Assembly (NCBI RefSeq): GCF_000974805.1
Contig: NZ_BBQZ01000007.1
Span: 124,001 to 188,000 of the forward strand
Source of the DNA: Demequina salsinemoris
GTDB taxonomy: Bacteria > Actinomycetota > Actinomycetes > Actinomycetales > Demequinaceae
DNA: 64,000 nucleotides
Reading direction: 5' to 3'
Position numbers and translations under genes: made by a program. This document shows positions 35,518 through 44,763 of this stretch, piece after piece. The first letter of the stretch is position 1. The number at the start of each line of letters is the position of its first letter. A model generated the notes under the pieces. The model had not been told where the DNA came from. It did no database searches and saw nothing but the letters and a program-made list of their open reading frames with translations.

Positions 35518-36840
35518 ATGTTCTCGCGCTATCGCGACATCCTTGCGCTTCCTGGCGCGTCCGCGTTCTTCTGGTGGGGCCTGATCTCCCGCATCCAGAT
35601 GGGCATGACGTCGCTCGCGACCTTCCTGCTGGTGCAGATCGAGTACGGCTCCTACGCGACCGCGGGCCTCGTCGTGGGAGTGTTCGCGCTGGGCGCCGCC
35701 GTGATCAACCCGCAGATCAGCCGCCTCGTCGACGAGTACGGGCAGTCGCGCGTGCTGCGGTTCGGGTTCGCGGTCGCGGTGCTCGCGCGCCTCGCGTTCG
35801 TCGCCGCCGCGCTCATGCACGCCCCCACCTGGGCGCTGCTGATCATCGTGCCGTTCTTCGCCGGCGCCGGCTCCCAGGGAACCCTGACACGCGCCAGGTG
35901 GACCCACATCGTCCCCGACAAGCACGCCCTGAACTCCGCGTTCTCGCTCGAGAGCTCGATGGAGGAGACGCTGTTCATCGCGGGCCCCGCGCTCGCGACG
36001 ATCCTCGCGACCCAGGTCGCGTCATGGCTTCCGTCCGTGGTGGCCGCCGCGACCCTGCTGGTCGGCGGCTACGTCTTCCTGTCGCTGCGCGACACCGAGC
36101 CGCCCGCCAAGCGCGTCGACGGCGGCACGTCGCCGCTGACGACTGTCGTGCCGATGATCGACGGCTCCCTGCCGCGCGTGGGCTACCAGGAGCCGCCGCG
36201 CAAGGTGCAGCGCTACCGCCGCCCGCTGCGCGGCCACCTGCTCGTCACGACGCCCGCGCTGGTCCTCACGTCCTTCGTGTTCGCGACGCAGGGCGCGCTG
36301 TTCGCGTCCGCCGACGCGGCGACGGTCGCGTTCGCGGAGGAGCTCGGGCTCAAGTCATGGTCCGGGCCCGTGCTCGCGGTGTTCGCGCTCGGCTCGCTCG
36401 TGGGCGGGCTGCTGTACGGCTCGCGCGTGTGGAGCCGCACCCTCGCGTCGCGCCTGCTGTGGGGCGTGACCGCCTCGGGCATCGGCGCGATCACGTTCCA
36501 CCTCGCGGGGAACCTCGTGTGGCTCGGCGCGCTCATGTTCCTCACGGGCCTCGCGATCGCGCCGACCATGGCCGTCGGCGACGGCGTGGTCCACGCGCTC
36601 GTGCCCCGCACCCGCGTCACCGAGGGCATGGCGTGGACCCGCGTCGGCCTCGACGCGGGAGTCGCGCTCGGCGCCTGGGTCACGGGCATCGCGATCGACA
36701 GCTACGGCGCCCACGGAGGCTTCACCGTCACCGCGTGGTCCGGCGCGCTCGGCATCGTCCTCATGCTCAGCGGCTGGAGCTACCTGCGCCGCAAGAAGGC
36801 CTACGAGGAGACCGTGTCGCGAGCGCCCGCGGTGGCGTGA
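35518..36840 (+). CDS. Major facilitator superfamily transporter (paralog of 17907-19169)
   Basis: 440 residues, about 12 membrane segments, with a ~50-residue hydrophilic insert in the middle (DTEPPAKRVDGG to YRRPLRGHLL). Shares several segments with the MFS protein at 17907: FFAGAGSQGTLTRARWTHIV vs the MSGPLGSLTRARWSHV region, and TEGMAWTRVGLDAGVALGAW. ATG at 35518 follows GGGGTGG. The 203-bp upstream gap contains three copies of the interspersed motif and nothing else recognised. Substrate unknown. Confidence 0.8.
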   Translation: MFSRYRDILALPGASAFFWWGLISRIQMGMTSLATFLLVQIEYGSYATAGLVVGVFALGAAVINPQISRLVDEYGQSRVLRFGFAVAVLARLAFVAAALMHAPTWALLIIVPFFAGAGSQGTLTRARWTHIVPDKHALNSAFSLESSMEETLFIAGPALATILATQVASWLPSVVAAATLLVGGYVFLSLRDTEPPAKRVDGGTSPLTTVVPMIDGSLPRVGYQEPPRKVQRYRRPLRGHLLVTTPALVLTSFVFATQGALFASADAATVAFAEELGLKSWSGPVLAVFALGSLVGGLLYGSRVWSRTLASRLLWGVTASGIGAITFHLAGNLVWLGALMFLTGLAIAPTMAVGDGVVHALVPRTRVTEGMAWTRVGLDAGVALGAWVTGIAIDSYGAHGGFTVTAWSGALGIVLMLSGWSYLRRKKAYEETVSRAPAVA

Positions 36841-36856
36841 AGGACGCCGTCTACCA

Positions 36857-36871
36857 GGCACTCCGTGCCTT
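36857..36871. terminator. Short hairpin after the MFS gene
   Basis: AGGCAC pairs with GTGCCT around TCC, 16 bp after the MFS stop. Small and without a U-run; a weak terminator at best. Confidence 0.25.
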
Positions 36872-36880
36872 GGTGGACAT

Positions 36881-36922
36881 ATCACCCAGGTGATTGCGCG
36901 CGGAGGCGATCCTCCCTATCCT
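36881..36922 (+). promoter_or_regulatory. Promoter and palindromic operator of the double-propeller protein
   Basis: TTGCGC (36894-36899), 17 bases, TATCCT (36917-36922), then seven bases to the ATG at 36930, which fixes that start as leaderless. A perfect 14-base palindrome ATCACCCAGGTGAT (36881-36894) abuts the -35 box and may bind a regulator. Confidence 0.5.
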
Positions 36923-36929
36923 CAGCGAC

Positions 36930-39716
36930 ATGTCCCCCACGCTGAGGCCCCTGTCCCTGTCGCGCGCCTGGGGGGAGTCCCCAGCCAGCTCGCCCGCATC
37001 ATCGCTGCTGCGCCGATGGTTCACGGCCGCGCTCGTCGCGGCGTTGATGCTCGTGACGGCGGCCGTCGTGTCGCCTCCCGCGAGCGCCGTGGCTGTCGCG
37101 GGCACGATCAGCGGCATCGCCAAGCCGACGGGCGTCGCCTTCAGCCCCGACGGCAGCATCGCCTACGTCACCGACTTGGGCGCCAACAGGGTGCGAGTGG
37201 TCGACACCGCCACCGAGACGATCATCGCGACCGTCGCGGTCGGAACCGCGCCCTATGCCATCGCCGTCACCCCCGACGGCACGCGCGCGTATGTCACGAA
37301 CTGCACCAACGGCACCGTGTCCGTCATCGACACCTCGTCCGCCACGGTGATCGCCACCGTCGCAGTCGGAACCACGCCCTACGGCATCGCGGTCACCCCC
37401 GACGGAAGCAAGGCCTACGTCACGAATTACTCCACGAACAACGTCAGCGTCATCGATACCGCCACGAACTCCGTGACCGCGACGGTTGCGACCGGCGCGG
37501 GCCCGGTCGACCTCGCCGTCAGCCCCGACGGCAGCAAGGTCTACACGTCGAACGCGAACAGCCCGACGATGACGGTGATCGACACGGCGACGCACACCGT
37601 GACGGCCACGATCCCTACGGAACGCTACAACTACGGCATCGCGCTGAGCCCCGATGGGACGAAGGCCTACGTCTTGTTGGCCAGCCTGGATCGGGTGGAC
37701 GTCATCGACATCGCCGCGGAGACGACGATCGCCAGCGTGCCCGTGGGCGACAACCCGCTGTACATCGCGGCAAGCGCCGACGGTTCGACCCTCTACACCG
37801 CGAACCAGTCCGACGGCACCGTCTCCGTCATCGATACGGCCACCGCCACCGTCACGGAGACCGTCGCGGTCGGGCGCTATCCGTTCGACATCGCGGTCAA
37901 TCCGAACGGAGAGACCGCGTACGTCGCCGTCTGGGGGGACTCGGCGGTCAAGGTGATCAATCTGGCGGCCGCGCCCACCGCCCCGACCTCGGTGACCGCC
38001 ACCGCCGGCGAGTCCTCGGTGTTCGTCACGTGGGACGAGCCCGTCGACGACGACGGCGAGGACGTCACCGGCTACACCGTCACCGTCTCCGACTCCTCGG
38101 GGGTCGTCGCGACGGCCCAGGCCGGTCCCGAGCTGCGCGGCCGCACGATCGGCGATCTCGAGAACGGCGTCGAGTACGCCGTCACCGTCACGGCGACGAG
38201 CGCGGCGGGCACGAGCCCGGCCTCGAGCGCGGTCACCGCAACCCCGGTCGACGCGGCCGGACCGAACGCCGAGACCGGCACGATCGACGCGGGCGCCGGC
38301 CCGTGGGGCGTCGCGGTCAGCCCCGACGGCTCCACCGCGTACGTCGTCAATCACGACCCGGAGACGGTCTCCGTCGTCGACGTGGCGACAGGGACCGTGA
38401 CCCACACGATCACCGTCGGCACCTGGCCCAGCGCCATCGCGCTCACTCCCGACGGCGCCAAGGCGTACGTCACCAACGGCCTGGGTGGAATCGTGTCGGT
38501 CATCGACACCGCCGCAGGCGCCGTCATCGCGACCGTCACGGTGGGCACCTACCCCTACGGGGTCACGATCAGCCCTGACGGCACGATCGCCTACGTGACC
38601 GCCTTCAACGGAGGCACCGTGACCGGGATCGACACCGCGACGGACACGGTGCTCTTCACCGAGACGATCGGTGGCAACCCCGCAGGCATCGTCTCGAGCC
38701 CCGACGGCGAGACGCTGTACGTGGTCGACCTTGGCGGAGCCCGCATCGTCGTGCTCGAGGCCGCCACCCAGCACACGCTCGCGAGGATCCCGGTCGGCGC
38801 CGACCCGTACAACATCGCGATCTCCCCTGACGGGGCCACGCTGTACGTCAGCAACAGCTCAGACGACACCGTGACGGCGATCGACGCCGCGACGTACGGC
38901 GTGCTCGACACCATCGCGGTCGGGGCCTCGCCGTACGGCCTGGCAGTCACCCCCGACGGCACCGCCGTCTACGTGCTCAACGGCTCCGATGACAGCGTCT
39001 CCGTCATCGACACCGCGACGGCGATGGTGACACGGACCTTCGACGTCGGCGACCGGCCCTACAGGATCGCCTTCGCCCCCGACGGCACCACCGCGTATGT
39101 CACGAACTTCTTCGACGGCACGCTCTCGGTGGTCACGTTCACGACGACGCCCGCCGCGCCGACCGCTCTCGTCGCCACGCCGGACGATGCGTCGGTCGCG
39201 CTGACGTGGGACGCTCCCGCGGACGACGGCGGTCTCCCGGTCACCGACTACGTTGTCGAGTTCCGCGCGGCCGGTGACGCGTGGGCGGCATTCGACGACG
39301 GAGTCTCCGCCGCGACGTCAGCGACGGTCACCGGACTGACCAACGACACGATGTACGAGTTCCGCGTCAGCGCCGTCAACGCCCATGGCACCGGCGTCGC
39401 CTCGGCGACCGCGACCGCGACGCCCGTGACACCTGTCACCGTCGAGGACGCCGACCAACCCGACGACGGGGAAGCCGCCACGCCCGCCGAGTCCGACGAC
39501 TCCGACGCGCTCGCGACGAGCGATTCCGCGGACGCGTCGGCCGGACGGTCGGAGGAGCTCGCGGCCGCAGACACGGCGTCCGAGGAGACCGTCTCGACGG
39601 ACGACGAGCTCGCGGCGACCGGCGCGAACGGCGCCTTCAGCATCGTCCTGGCGCTCGTCCTCGCTCTCGGAGGTGCAGCCCTGCTCGCGGTGCGCCGCGT
39701 GTACGCAGAGCGCTGA
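36930..39716 (+). CDS. Sortase-anchored surface protein with two YVTN beta-propellers and two Fn3 domains
   Basis: 928 residues. Signal peptide to about residue 55; a first propeller of seven repeats of the form IAVTPDGxxAYVTN; an Fn3 domain (about 347-440, APTSVTATAGESSVFVTWD); a second set of seven repeats (about 450-735); a second Fn3 (about 740-830); an Asp/Ala/Ser-rich stalk; then LAATG (near 892), a hydrophobic helix and RRVYAER. LAATG is the class E sortase signal of high-GC Gram-positives. Probably a wall-attached binding or adhesion protein; ligand unknown. No sortase gene in the window. Confidence 0.85.
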   Translation: MSPTLRPLSLSRAWGESPASSPASSLLRRWFTAALVAALMLVTAAVVSPPASAVAVAGTISGIAKPTGVAFSPDGSIAYVTDLGANRVRVVDTATETIIATVAVGTAPYAIAVTPDGTRAYVTNCTNGTVSVIDTSSATVIATVAVGTTPYGIAVTPDGSKAYVTNYSTNNVSVIDTATNSVTATVATGAGPVDLAVSPDGSKVYTSNANSPTMTVIDTATHTVTATIPTERYNYGIALSPDGTKAYVLLASLDRVDVIDIAAETTIASVPVGDNPLYIAASADGSTLYTANQSDGTVSVIDTATATVTETVAVGRYPFDIAVNPNGETAYVAVWGDSAVKVINLAAAPTAPTSVTATAGESSVFVTWDEPVDDDGEDVTGYTVTVSDSSGVVATAQAGPELRGRTIGDLENGVEYAVTVTATSAAGTSPASSAVTATPVDAAGPNAETGTIDAGAGPWGVAVSPDGSTAYVVNHDPETVSVVDVATGTVTHTITVGTWPSAIALTPDGAKAYVTNGLGGIVSVIDTAAGAVIATVTVGTYPYGVTISPDGTIAYVTAFNGGTVTGIDTATDTVLFTETIGGNPAGIVSSPDGETLYVVDLGGARIVVLEAATQHTLARIPVGADPYNIAISPDGATLYVSNSSDDTVTAIDAATYGVLDTIAVGASPYGLAVTPDGTAVYVLNGSDDSVSVIDTATAMVTRTFDVGDRPYRIAFAPDGTTAYVTNFFDGTLSVVTFTTTPAAPTALVATPDDASVALTWDAPADDGGLPVTDYVVEFRAAGDAWAAFDDGVSAATSATVTGLTNDTMYEFRVSAVNAHGTGVASATATATPVTPVTVEDADQPDDGEAATPAESDDSDALATSDSADASAGRSEELAAADTASEETVSTDDELAATGANGAFSIVLALVLALGGAALLAVRRVYAER

Positions 39717-39722
39717 GAGAGG

Positions 39723-39757
39723 CATCGGCGCCCGGATTCCGGTCCGGGCGCCGATGC
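39723..39757. terminator. Strong hairpin terminator, probably bidirectional
   Basis: GCATCGGCGCCCGGA pairs perfectly with TCCGGGCGCCGATGC around a short loop, starting about 10 bp after the double-propeller gene and 25 bp from the convergent DUF4242 gene. No U-run, as is common in high-GC actinobacteria. Confidence 0.7.
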
Positions 39758-39782
39758 TCCCCCTCAGGGGTGAGCTCACGGC

Positions 39783-40034
39783 TCAGCTGAACTCGCCGAC
39801 CTCGTAGACCTCGTCGGCCATGATCCCGTTGGCCTCCTGATGCACCGCGTTCGGTGCGGAGGCGTCGGGTGCCTCGGACAGGCAGAAGACCTTGCCCTGC
39901 TCCTCATCGAGCCAGTACTTGAGGAACTGGACGCCGTGAGCCTTCTGATGCTCCAGATCCTTGGCGTGGATCGCGGCGACGGTGGCGGCATCGATCCCGC
40001 CAGCGATGTTGTGGACATCCATGTACTTCGGCAT
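39783..40034 (-). CDS. DUF4242 (SCO4226-like) small metal-binding protein
   Basis: 83 residues, starting MPKYMDVHNIAGGIDAATVA and containing DLEHQKAHGVQFLKYWLDEE and GKVFCLSEAPDASA, the DUF4242 signature. The Streptomyces homologue SCO4226 binds nickel as a ferredoxin-like dimer; His and Cys residues here could serve the same use. ATG at 40034 follows a very good GGAGG at 6 bases. Single gene, convergent with the surface protein. Confidence 0.8.
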   Translation of the reverse strand: MPKYMDVHNIAGGIDAATVAAIHAKDLEHQKAHGVQFLKYWLDEEQGKVFCLSEAPDASAPNAVHQEANGIMADEVYEVGEFS

Positions 40035-40252
40035 GTGAACCTCCGGGGACTTGCGCCGAATTGCTGCGGATGGGTGGGGCGGAGCGCCCCGGACAGGCCC
40101 GTCACGGCCCGGCACACGGTAGGTGCGCGACAGGCGGGCCCCTCATCCCGCCTGGCTTGAGGCTAACCCCGCGCGAACGGGTGCGCTCAGCAAGGGCACC
40201 CGGTGCCGCACCAGGGGTGACAGGTCCGCGCGGAGGCTGGGACGATGGGGGC

Positions 40253-40786
40253 ATGCAGCCCACCCTTGTGCTCCGCGACGCGACGCCCGACGACGGCGCC
40301 ACGCTCGCCGCGATCTACAACCCCTACGTGCGCGACACGGTCATCACCTTCGAGACCGAGGAGGTCCCGGCCGAGCAGATGGGCGCACGCGTCGCGAAGG
40401 TGCAGGCCGCCGGCCTGCCGTGGCTCGTGGCCTCGGATCCGGACAGCGGGACGATGCTGGGGTTCGCGTACGCGGGTCCGTTCCAGGATCGCGACGCGTA
40501 CCGGCACGCGCTCGAACTCACGATCTACCTCGCCTCCGACGCGCGCGGGCGCGGCCTGGGGACGATGCTGTTCGAGGCCGTGATCGCCCGCGTGCAGGAC
40601 CTCCCCGCCTCGTCGAAGCACGCCCCCGCGCACGGCCTGTACTCGCGCATCGCGCTCCCGAACGCCGCGTCGGCGGCGCTTCACGACAGGTTCGGCTTCA
40701 CGCAGGTCGGCACGTTCGGCGAGGTCGGGCACAAGCTCGGGCGATGGATCGACGTCGGCGTCTGGCAGCTGCTGCTCGACGACTGA
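40253..40786 (+). CDS. GNAT acetyltransferase (phosphinothricin acetyltransferase-like)
   Basis: 177 residues. LRDATPDDGATLAAIYNPYVRDTVITFE at the start, the acetyl-CoA loop SDARGRGLGTMLFEAVI near residue 95, and LPNAASAALHDRFGF near 138 are typical of the PAT/YncA group, acting on methionine sulfone-like or phosphinothricin-like amino acids. ATG at 40253 has GACGAT six bases upstream and no ribosome binding site. Two GGACGATGC copies lie in the coding sequence. Confidence 0.8.
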   Translation: MQPTLVLRDATPDDGATLAAIYNPYVRDTVITFETEEVPAEQMGARVAKVQAAGLPWLVASDPDSGTMLGFAYAGPFQDRDAYRHALELTIYLASDARGRGLGTMLFEAVIARVQDLPASSKHAPAHGLYSRIALPNAASAALHDRFGFTQVGTFGEVGHKLGRWIDVGVWQLLLDD

Positions 40787-40880
40787 ACGGGCCCGGCTTT
40801 GGGCCCCGCATACCCGACATAGCAGGCACTTCCACGTGCGCCATTGCGTCACGCCACCGAGTCGGTCACCATAGTGAGAA

Positions 40881-40920
40881 CAGTTGCCGCCCCGGGGCAA
40901 CGGCGCGAGGGGCGCCGTGG
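40881..40920 (+). other. Two tandem hairpins in the pilin leader
   Basis: GTTGCC pairs with GGCAAC around GCCCCGG, and immediately after, ACGGCGC pairs with GCGCCGT around GAGGG-type loop bases. They lie 25-60 bp before the pilin start. The sequence does not match the conserved core of c-di-GMP riboswitches. Confidence 0.4.
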
Positions 40921-40944
40921 CCGACGGGCCGAATGGGGATCACC

Positions 40945-41382
40945 GTGCTTCGCCACAGGACTCACACGAACGACAGGGGATTCTCCCTGGTCGAGCTGCT
41001 CGTCGTCATCATCGTGATCGGCGTGCTCGCCGCGATCGCGATCCCGATCTACCTCGACCACCAGGCGAAGGCGAAGGACTCCGTCGCGCAGTCCGACGCG
41101 ATGAACCTCGGCATCCAGATCCGCGCCGCGTTCGATGAGGACACGACGGCGGTCACCGTCACCGCGGACACGACTGCCGGCGTGTACAAGGTCAACGGGG
41201 AGGCCGTGCTGGGGATCTCCCCCGGCGTCGAGTTCGTGGGCTTCACCGGCTCGGCGATCGATGACTGGTGCGTCCAGCTCAAGAACCCGGGAGGCTACGT
41301 CTCCAACGAGCCCGGCGTCAGCTTCGACTCCGCGCGAGGCTACGTCGAGAACACCGCCTGCGCCGCCCTCGCGACGCCCTGA
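40945..41382 (+). CDS. Type IV pilin / pseudopilin
   Basis: 145 residues. A 12-residue basic leader ends in Gly, followed by FSLVELLVVIIVIGVLAAIA: prepilin peptidase site G/F, the N-methylated Phe+1 and Glu+5 needed for assembly, and the hydrophobic N-terminal helix. The mature ~133-residue protein has two Cys near the end (DDWCVQLK, ENTACAAL), a likely C-terminal disulfide loop. GTG at 40945 is chosen for GGGGA at six bases; ATG 40933 is possible. It stands alone, without pil or com genes beside it. Roles could be adhesion, twitching or DNA uptake. Confidence 0.85.
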   Translation: MLRHRTHTNDRGFSLVELLVVIIVIGVLAAIAIPIYLDHQAKAKDSVAQSDAMNLGIQIRAAFDEDTTAVTVTADTTAGVYKVNGEAVLGISPGVEFVGFTGSAIDDWCVQLKNPGGYVSNEPGVSFDSARGYVENTACAALATP

Positions 41383-41394
41383 CGCCGGACGCAC

Positions 41395-41428
41395 AGCGCG
41401 GCGCCGCCCCTCAGGACGACGCCGCGCT
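41395..41428. terminator. Bidirectional hairpin between pilin and metE
   Basis: AGCGCGGCG (41395-41403) pairs perfectly with CGCCGCGCT (41420-41428) in the 56-bp gap between convergent genes. Confidence 0.6.
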
Positions 41429-41438
41429 CGCTTGAGTC

Positions 41439-43760
41439 CTAGCGGACGGCCTTGGTGGCCTCGATGAGGTGCTCGAGGCTAGCGACGGTCTCCTTGTAGC
41501 CGCGAGTCTTGAGACCGCAGTCGGGGTTGACCCACAGCTGGCGGCCGGGGATCGACTCCTTGGCGAGGCTCAGCAGCTCGGTCATCTCCTGCGTGGAGGG
41601 CACGCGCGGCGAATGGATGTCCCACACGCCCGGCCCGATCTGGCGCTCGTAGCCGTGGGTGCGGATCGCGGGCAGCACCTCCATGCGGGAGCGCGCGGCC
41701 TCGATCGACGTGACGTCGGCGTCGAGGCCGTCGATCGCGTCGATGATCTCGCTGAACTCCGAGTAGCACAGGTGGGTGTGGATCTGCGTGTCGTCCTTGG
41801 CGCCCGCGGTGGACAGGCGGAACGAGCCGACCGACCACTCGAGGTACGCGGCCTGGTCGCGCTTGCGCAGCGGCAGGAGCTCGCGCAGGGCGGGCTCGTC
41901 GACCTGGATGATGCCGATGCCCGCGGCCTCGAGGTCGGTGACCTCGTCGCGCAGCGCGAGACCGACCTGGTCGGCGGTGACCCCGAGAGGCTGGTCGTCG
42001 CGCACGAACGACCACGCGAGGATCGTGACCGGGCCGGTGAGCATGCCCTTGACCGGCTTGGTGGACAGCGACTGCGCATACTGGGCCCAGCGCACCGTCA
42101 TCGGCGCGGGGCGCGAGACGTCGCCCCACAGGATCGAGGGGCGCGTGCAGCGCGAGCCATAGGACTGGACCCAGCCGTTCTTCGTGACCGAGAAGCCGTC
42201 GAGCAGCTCGGCGAAGTACTGGACCATGTCGTTGCGCTCGGCCTCGCCGTGCACGAGCACGTCGAGCCCGAGGTCCTCCTGGAGGCCGATGACCGAGTCG
42301 ATCTCGGCCTTCATCGCGTCCTCGTAGGCGGCGTCGTCGATCTCGCCCTTGGCCCACGCGGCGCGGGCCTTGCGGATCTCTGCGGTCTGCGGGAACGAGC
42401 CGATGGTCGTGGTCGCGAGCTCGGGCAGGTCGAAGCGGTCGTGCTGGGCCGCCTCACGCGCCACGTACGAGGAGCGATCGCGGTCCGCGGGGGTGACGGC
42501 CGCGAGCGCCGCGCGCACGTCGGCGCGGTTGGTGCCCGGGTGCGCGGCGCGGTCGGCGAGGGCCGCACGAGCCTCGGCGAGCGCGTCGGCGACGGCGTCC
42601 TCACCCTCCCGCAGCGCGGTCGCGAACGTGACGACCTCGCCGATCTTCTCGTCGGCGAACGACAGCCAGCTGAGCAGCTCCTCGCCCAGGTGCTCCTCGC
42701 CCTTGAGGGTGTGGGGCACGTGGAACAGCGAGGTCGCGGTGCCGACCGTGACGGCGCCGCCGAGCTCGGCGACGGCCGCGAGCTTCGCGAGCGCCTTGTC
42801 AGGGTCAGTGCGCCAGATGTTGTGGCCGTCGACGACGCCCGCGACGACCGTGAGACCCGCGAGGTCGACGTCGGTCGGGACCGCACCCTTGACGAGGTCG
42901 AGCGCGACAGCCTCGACGCCGGACGATGCGAGGACGGGCAGGGCGTCCTCGAGCGAGCCCATGGGGGCGGCGACGAGGATCTGCGGGCGGTCCGTGGACG
43001 ATGCGAGGGCCGCGTAGACCTTCTCGGCGCCTGCGAGCACGTCCTCACGGGAGGCGTCGATGTCGGCGACCAGGACGGGCTCGTCGATCTGGACCCACTC
43101 GGCTCCCGCGGCCTTGAAGGCCGCGAGGAGCTCGACGTAGATCGGGAGCAGGTCGTCAAGGCGCTCGATCGGCGCGAAGCCCGTGGGCGCATCGTCCGTG
43201 GGCTTGGCGAGGTACAGGTAGGTGAGCGGGCCGGTGATGACCGGGCGGGTGAGGAAGCCCGCCTCCTTGGCCTCGACGAACTCGTCGACCCAGCGGGTCG
43301 ACGACAGCGCGAAGACCGTCTCGGGGCCGATCTCGGGGACCAGGTAGTGGTAGTTCGAGTCGAACCACTTGGTCATCTCGAGCGGGGCGTCGGCGCCCTC
43401 GCCGCGGGCGATGGTCGAGTAGCCGGCGAGATCCACCGAGCCGTCCTCGGCGCGCAGGCGCGAGAAGCGGGCGGGGATCGCGCCGAACGTCACCGACGCG
43501 TCGAGCACGTGGTCGTAGAACGAGAAGTTGGAGGGGATGGACGAGTCGTCCTTCGTAAGGCCCAGCTCGGCCATGCGCTCGCGCGTGACGGACCGGAGCT
43601 GCTTCGCGGTCGCCTCGAGGTCGGACTGGGCGGTGTTGCCCTTCCAGAACGACTCGAGCGCCTTCTTGAGCTCACGGTTACGGCCGATGCGGGGATAACC
43701 CAGGACGGTGCCACCGGGGAACGCGGGTGCGGTCGCGGCAGCATCAAAGTTGTCAGACAT
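41439..43760 (-). CDS. metE: Cobalamin-independent methionine synthase
   Basis: 773 residues, the full two-barrel MetE. It transfers the methyl group of 5-methyltetrahydropteroyl-triglutamate to homocysteine. Zinc ligands are visible in HTHLCYSEF (His, Cys; near residue 663), [12 protein letters not shown] (Glu/Asp region, near 500) and [10 protein letters not shown] (Cys, near 748); the N-terminus [19 protein letters not shown] is standard. ATG follows GAGGTAG. The ~190-bp leader shows no cobalamin riboswitch. With metF and gcv genes it completes a one-carbon route in this window. Confidence 0.97.
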   Translation of the reverse strand: MSDNFDAAATAPAFPGGTVLGYPRIGRNRELKKALESFWKGNTAQSDLEATAKQLRSVTRERMAELGLTKDDSSIPSNFSFYDHVLDASVTFGAIPARFSRLRAEDGSVDLAGYSTIARGEGADAPLEMTKWFDSNYHYLVPEIGPETVFALSSTRWVDEFVEAKEAGFLTRPVITGPLTYLYLAKPTDDAPTGFAPIERLDDLLPIYVELLAAFKAAGAEWVQIDEPVLVADIDASREDVLAGAEKVYAALASSTDRPQILVAAPMGSLEDALPVLASSGVEAVALDLVKGAVPTDVDLAGLTVVAGVVDGHNIWRTDPDKALAKLAAVAELGGAVTVGTATSLFHVPHTLKGEEHLGEELLSWLSFADEKIGEVVTFATALREGEDAVADALAEARAALADRAAHPGTNRADVRAALAAVTPADRDRSSYVAREAAQHDRFDLPELATTTIGSFPQTAEIRKARAAWAKGEIDDAAYEDAMKAEIDSVIGLQEDLGLDVLVHGEAERNDMVQYFAELLDGFSVTKNGWVQSYGSRCTRPSILWGDVSRPAPMTVRWAQYAQSLSTKPVKGMLTGPVTILAWSFVRDDQPLGVTADQVGLALRDEVTDLEAAGIGIIQVDEPALRELLPLRKRDQAAYLEWSVGSFRLSTAGAKDDTQIHTHLCYSEFSEIIDAIDGLDADVTSIEAARSRMEVLPAIRTHGYERQIGPGVWDIHSPRVPSTQEMTELLSLAKESIPGRQLWVNPDCGLKTRGYKETVASLEHLIEATKAVR

Positions 43761-43951
43761 GACTACCTCAAGCAGATGTTGCGCGGCGGGCTCGCCATTG
43801 CGCTTTGTCGACGCGCGCTCAGGCGCACCGAGATTGTGTCGGGGATGTTACGCGGGTTTTCGCGCGTCTGCCAGGGGTATTCAGGCGATTATGGAAATGC
43901 CAGGCACCTTGGACAGGTGTCGGGCGACCTCCAGTGCCGTCCGGAGTGTGG
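43761..43951 (-). promoter_or_regulatory. metE leader/promoter region
   Basis: On the minus strand TGTCCA, 16 bases, CATAAT (about 43890-43917) is a possible promoter giving a leader of over 100 nt. GCGCGAAAACCCGCG-type local pairing is present. No riboswitch consensus recognised. Confidence 0.3.
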
Positions 43952-44377
43952 TCAGACCTTCTCAACCAGTGAGACGGGAACGCCGGCCTCGACGGTGCGC
44001 GACACGGTGCAGTACTTCTCGTGACTCGCCTTGAGGGCCGAGGCGACGCGCGCGCGAGCCTTGTCGCCGTCCTCACCCTCGGGGAAGGCAAGGTCGAAGG
44101 CGACCTGGATCTCGCGCAGGATGTTGCCCTCGTCGTTCTTGACGGCCTCGGCGGTCGCCGTGACCTCGAAGGTGTCGGGCTCCGCGCGGCGCGTCGTCAT
44201 CATGTCCACGTCGATGCTCGAGCAGCCCGCGATCGCCGCCAGCAGCATCTCGACCGGCGACACGAGCCCCTCGCCGCGGCCGAACGTGAGCTGCGCACCC
44301 GACTCGGTCGTGACCGTGTACACGCCCTCCGACTCGCGGCTCATCGTGATCTTCTTGGGGGTGGTCTGGTCGGGCAT
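43952..44377 (-). CDS. OsmC-family protein
   Basis: 141 residues of the OsmC/YhfA family. MSRESEGVYTVTTESG near the start, GLVSPVEMLLAAIAGCSSIDVDMM near residue 50 with the first conserved Cys, and HEKYCTVSRTV near 122 with the second. These two Cys form the peroxidatic pair in OsmC/Ohr proteins; a hydroperoxide-detoxifying role is expected but the subgroup is uncertain. ATG at 44377 follows GAGAGGAACGC. Confidence 0.85.
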   Translation of the reverse strand: MPDQTTPKKITMSRESEGVYTVTTESGAQLTFGRGEGLVSPVEMLLAAIAGCSSIDVDMMTTRRAEPDTFEVTATAEAVKNDEGNILREIQVAFDLAFPEGEDGDKARARVASALKASHEKYCTVSRTVEAGVPVSLVEKV

Positions 44378-44385
44378 GCGTTCCT

Positions 44386-44424
44386 CTCGGGGCGTCGGCG
44401 TACGACTGAGGCTAACGCCCCGAG
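44386..44424. terminator. Hairpin upstream of osmC
   Basis: CTCGGGGCGT (44386-44395) pairs perfectly with ACGCCCCGAG (44415-44424). It lies between the end of the 94-residue membrane protein gene (44479) and the OsmC gene, so it may end the former transcript; it would also fall in the OsmC leader if transcription starts further up. Confidence 0.45.
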
Positions 44425-44478
44425 CGGGTGATGGCTTCCACGTGGGAAGAGGCCACCCTGAGGTGGAGCGCGATCTCA

Positions 44479-44763
44479 TCACCGGGTCGGAGTAGTCCTC
44501 CCTCGTTCGCGTCGACGCCAAAGCATGCGGCCCAGCACGTACGCCAACAGGCCAGGAGCAATGACGAACACGGCCCACTTCACCAGCATCGACCCAAGGA
44601 GATCTGTCCGGGCGAAGAGCCACCCCCAGACGACGGAGAGCGCCAGGCTTCCGTAGACCACGCCCGTCCGAAACCGCGTGAACTCGTCTCGGTCGCCGTA
44701 CGCGATGGAGAACGCAACCACCGTGGTCAAGACCGACATCACGGTCACGATGATCCCAACCAT
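44479..44763 (-). CDS. Small membrane protein coupled to the secreted protein gene
   Basis: 94 residues with three hydrophobic helices (about 2-20, 33-50, 58-75) and a basic end (RRRERGRTTPTR). No family recognised. Its ATG at 44763 overlaps the upstream gene's stop as TGATG, with AGGGCG five bases upstream, so expression follows that of the secreted protein. A small multi-helix partner right after a secreted protein could be an immunity or export factor; this is a guess. Confidence 0.6.
   Translation of the reverse strand: MVGIIVTVMSVLTTVVAFSIAYGDRDEFTRFRTGVVYGSLALSVVWGWLFARTDLLGSMLVKWAVFVIAPGLLAYVLGRMLWRRRERGRTTPTR

Noticed and set aside
37100-39120. DNA-level tandem repeats in the surface protein, considered as CRISPR-like or VNTR
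   Set aside because: Repeats are protein-level propeller blades with diverged DNA and no unique spacers.
40787-40944. A c-di-GMP riboswitch before the pilin gene
   Set aside because: Pilin genes often have one, and hairpins are present, but the conserved GEMM core is not there.
43761-43951. A cobalamin riboswitch before metE
   Set aside because: No B12-box-like sequence or multi-stem layout in the ~190-bp leader.
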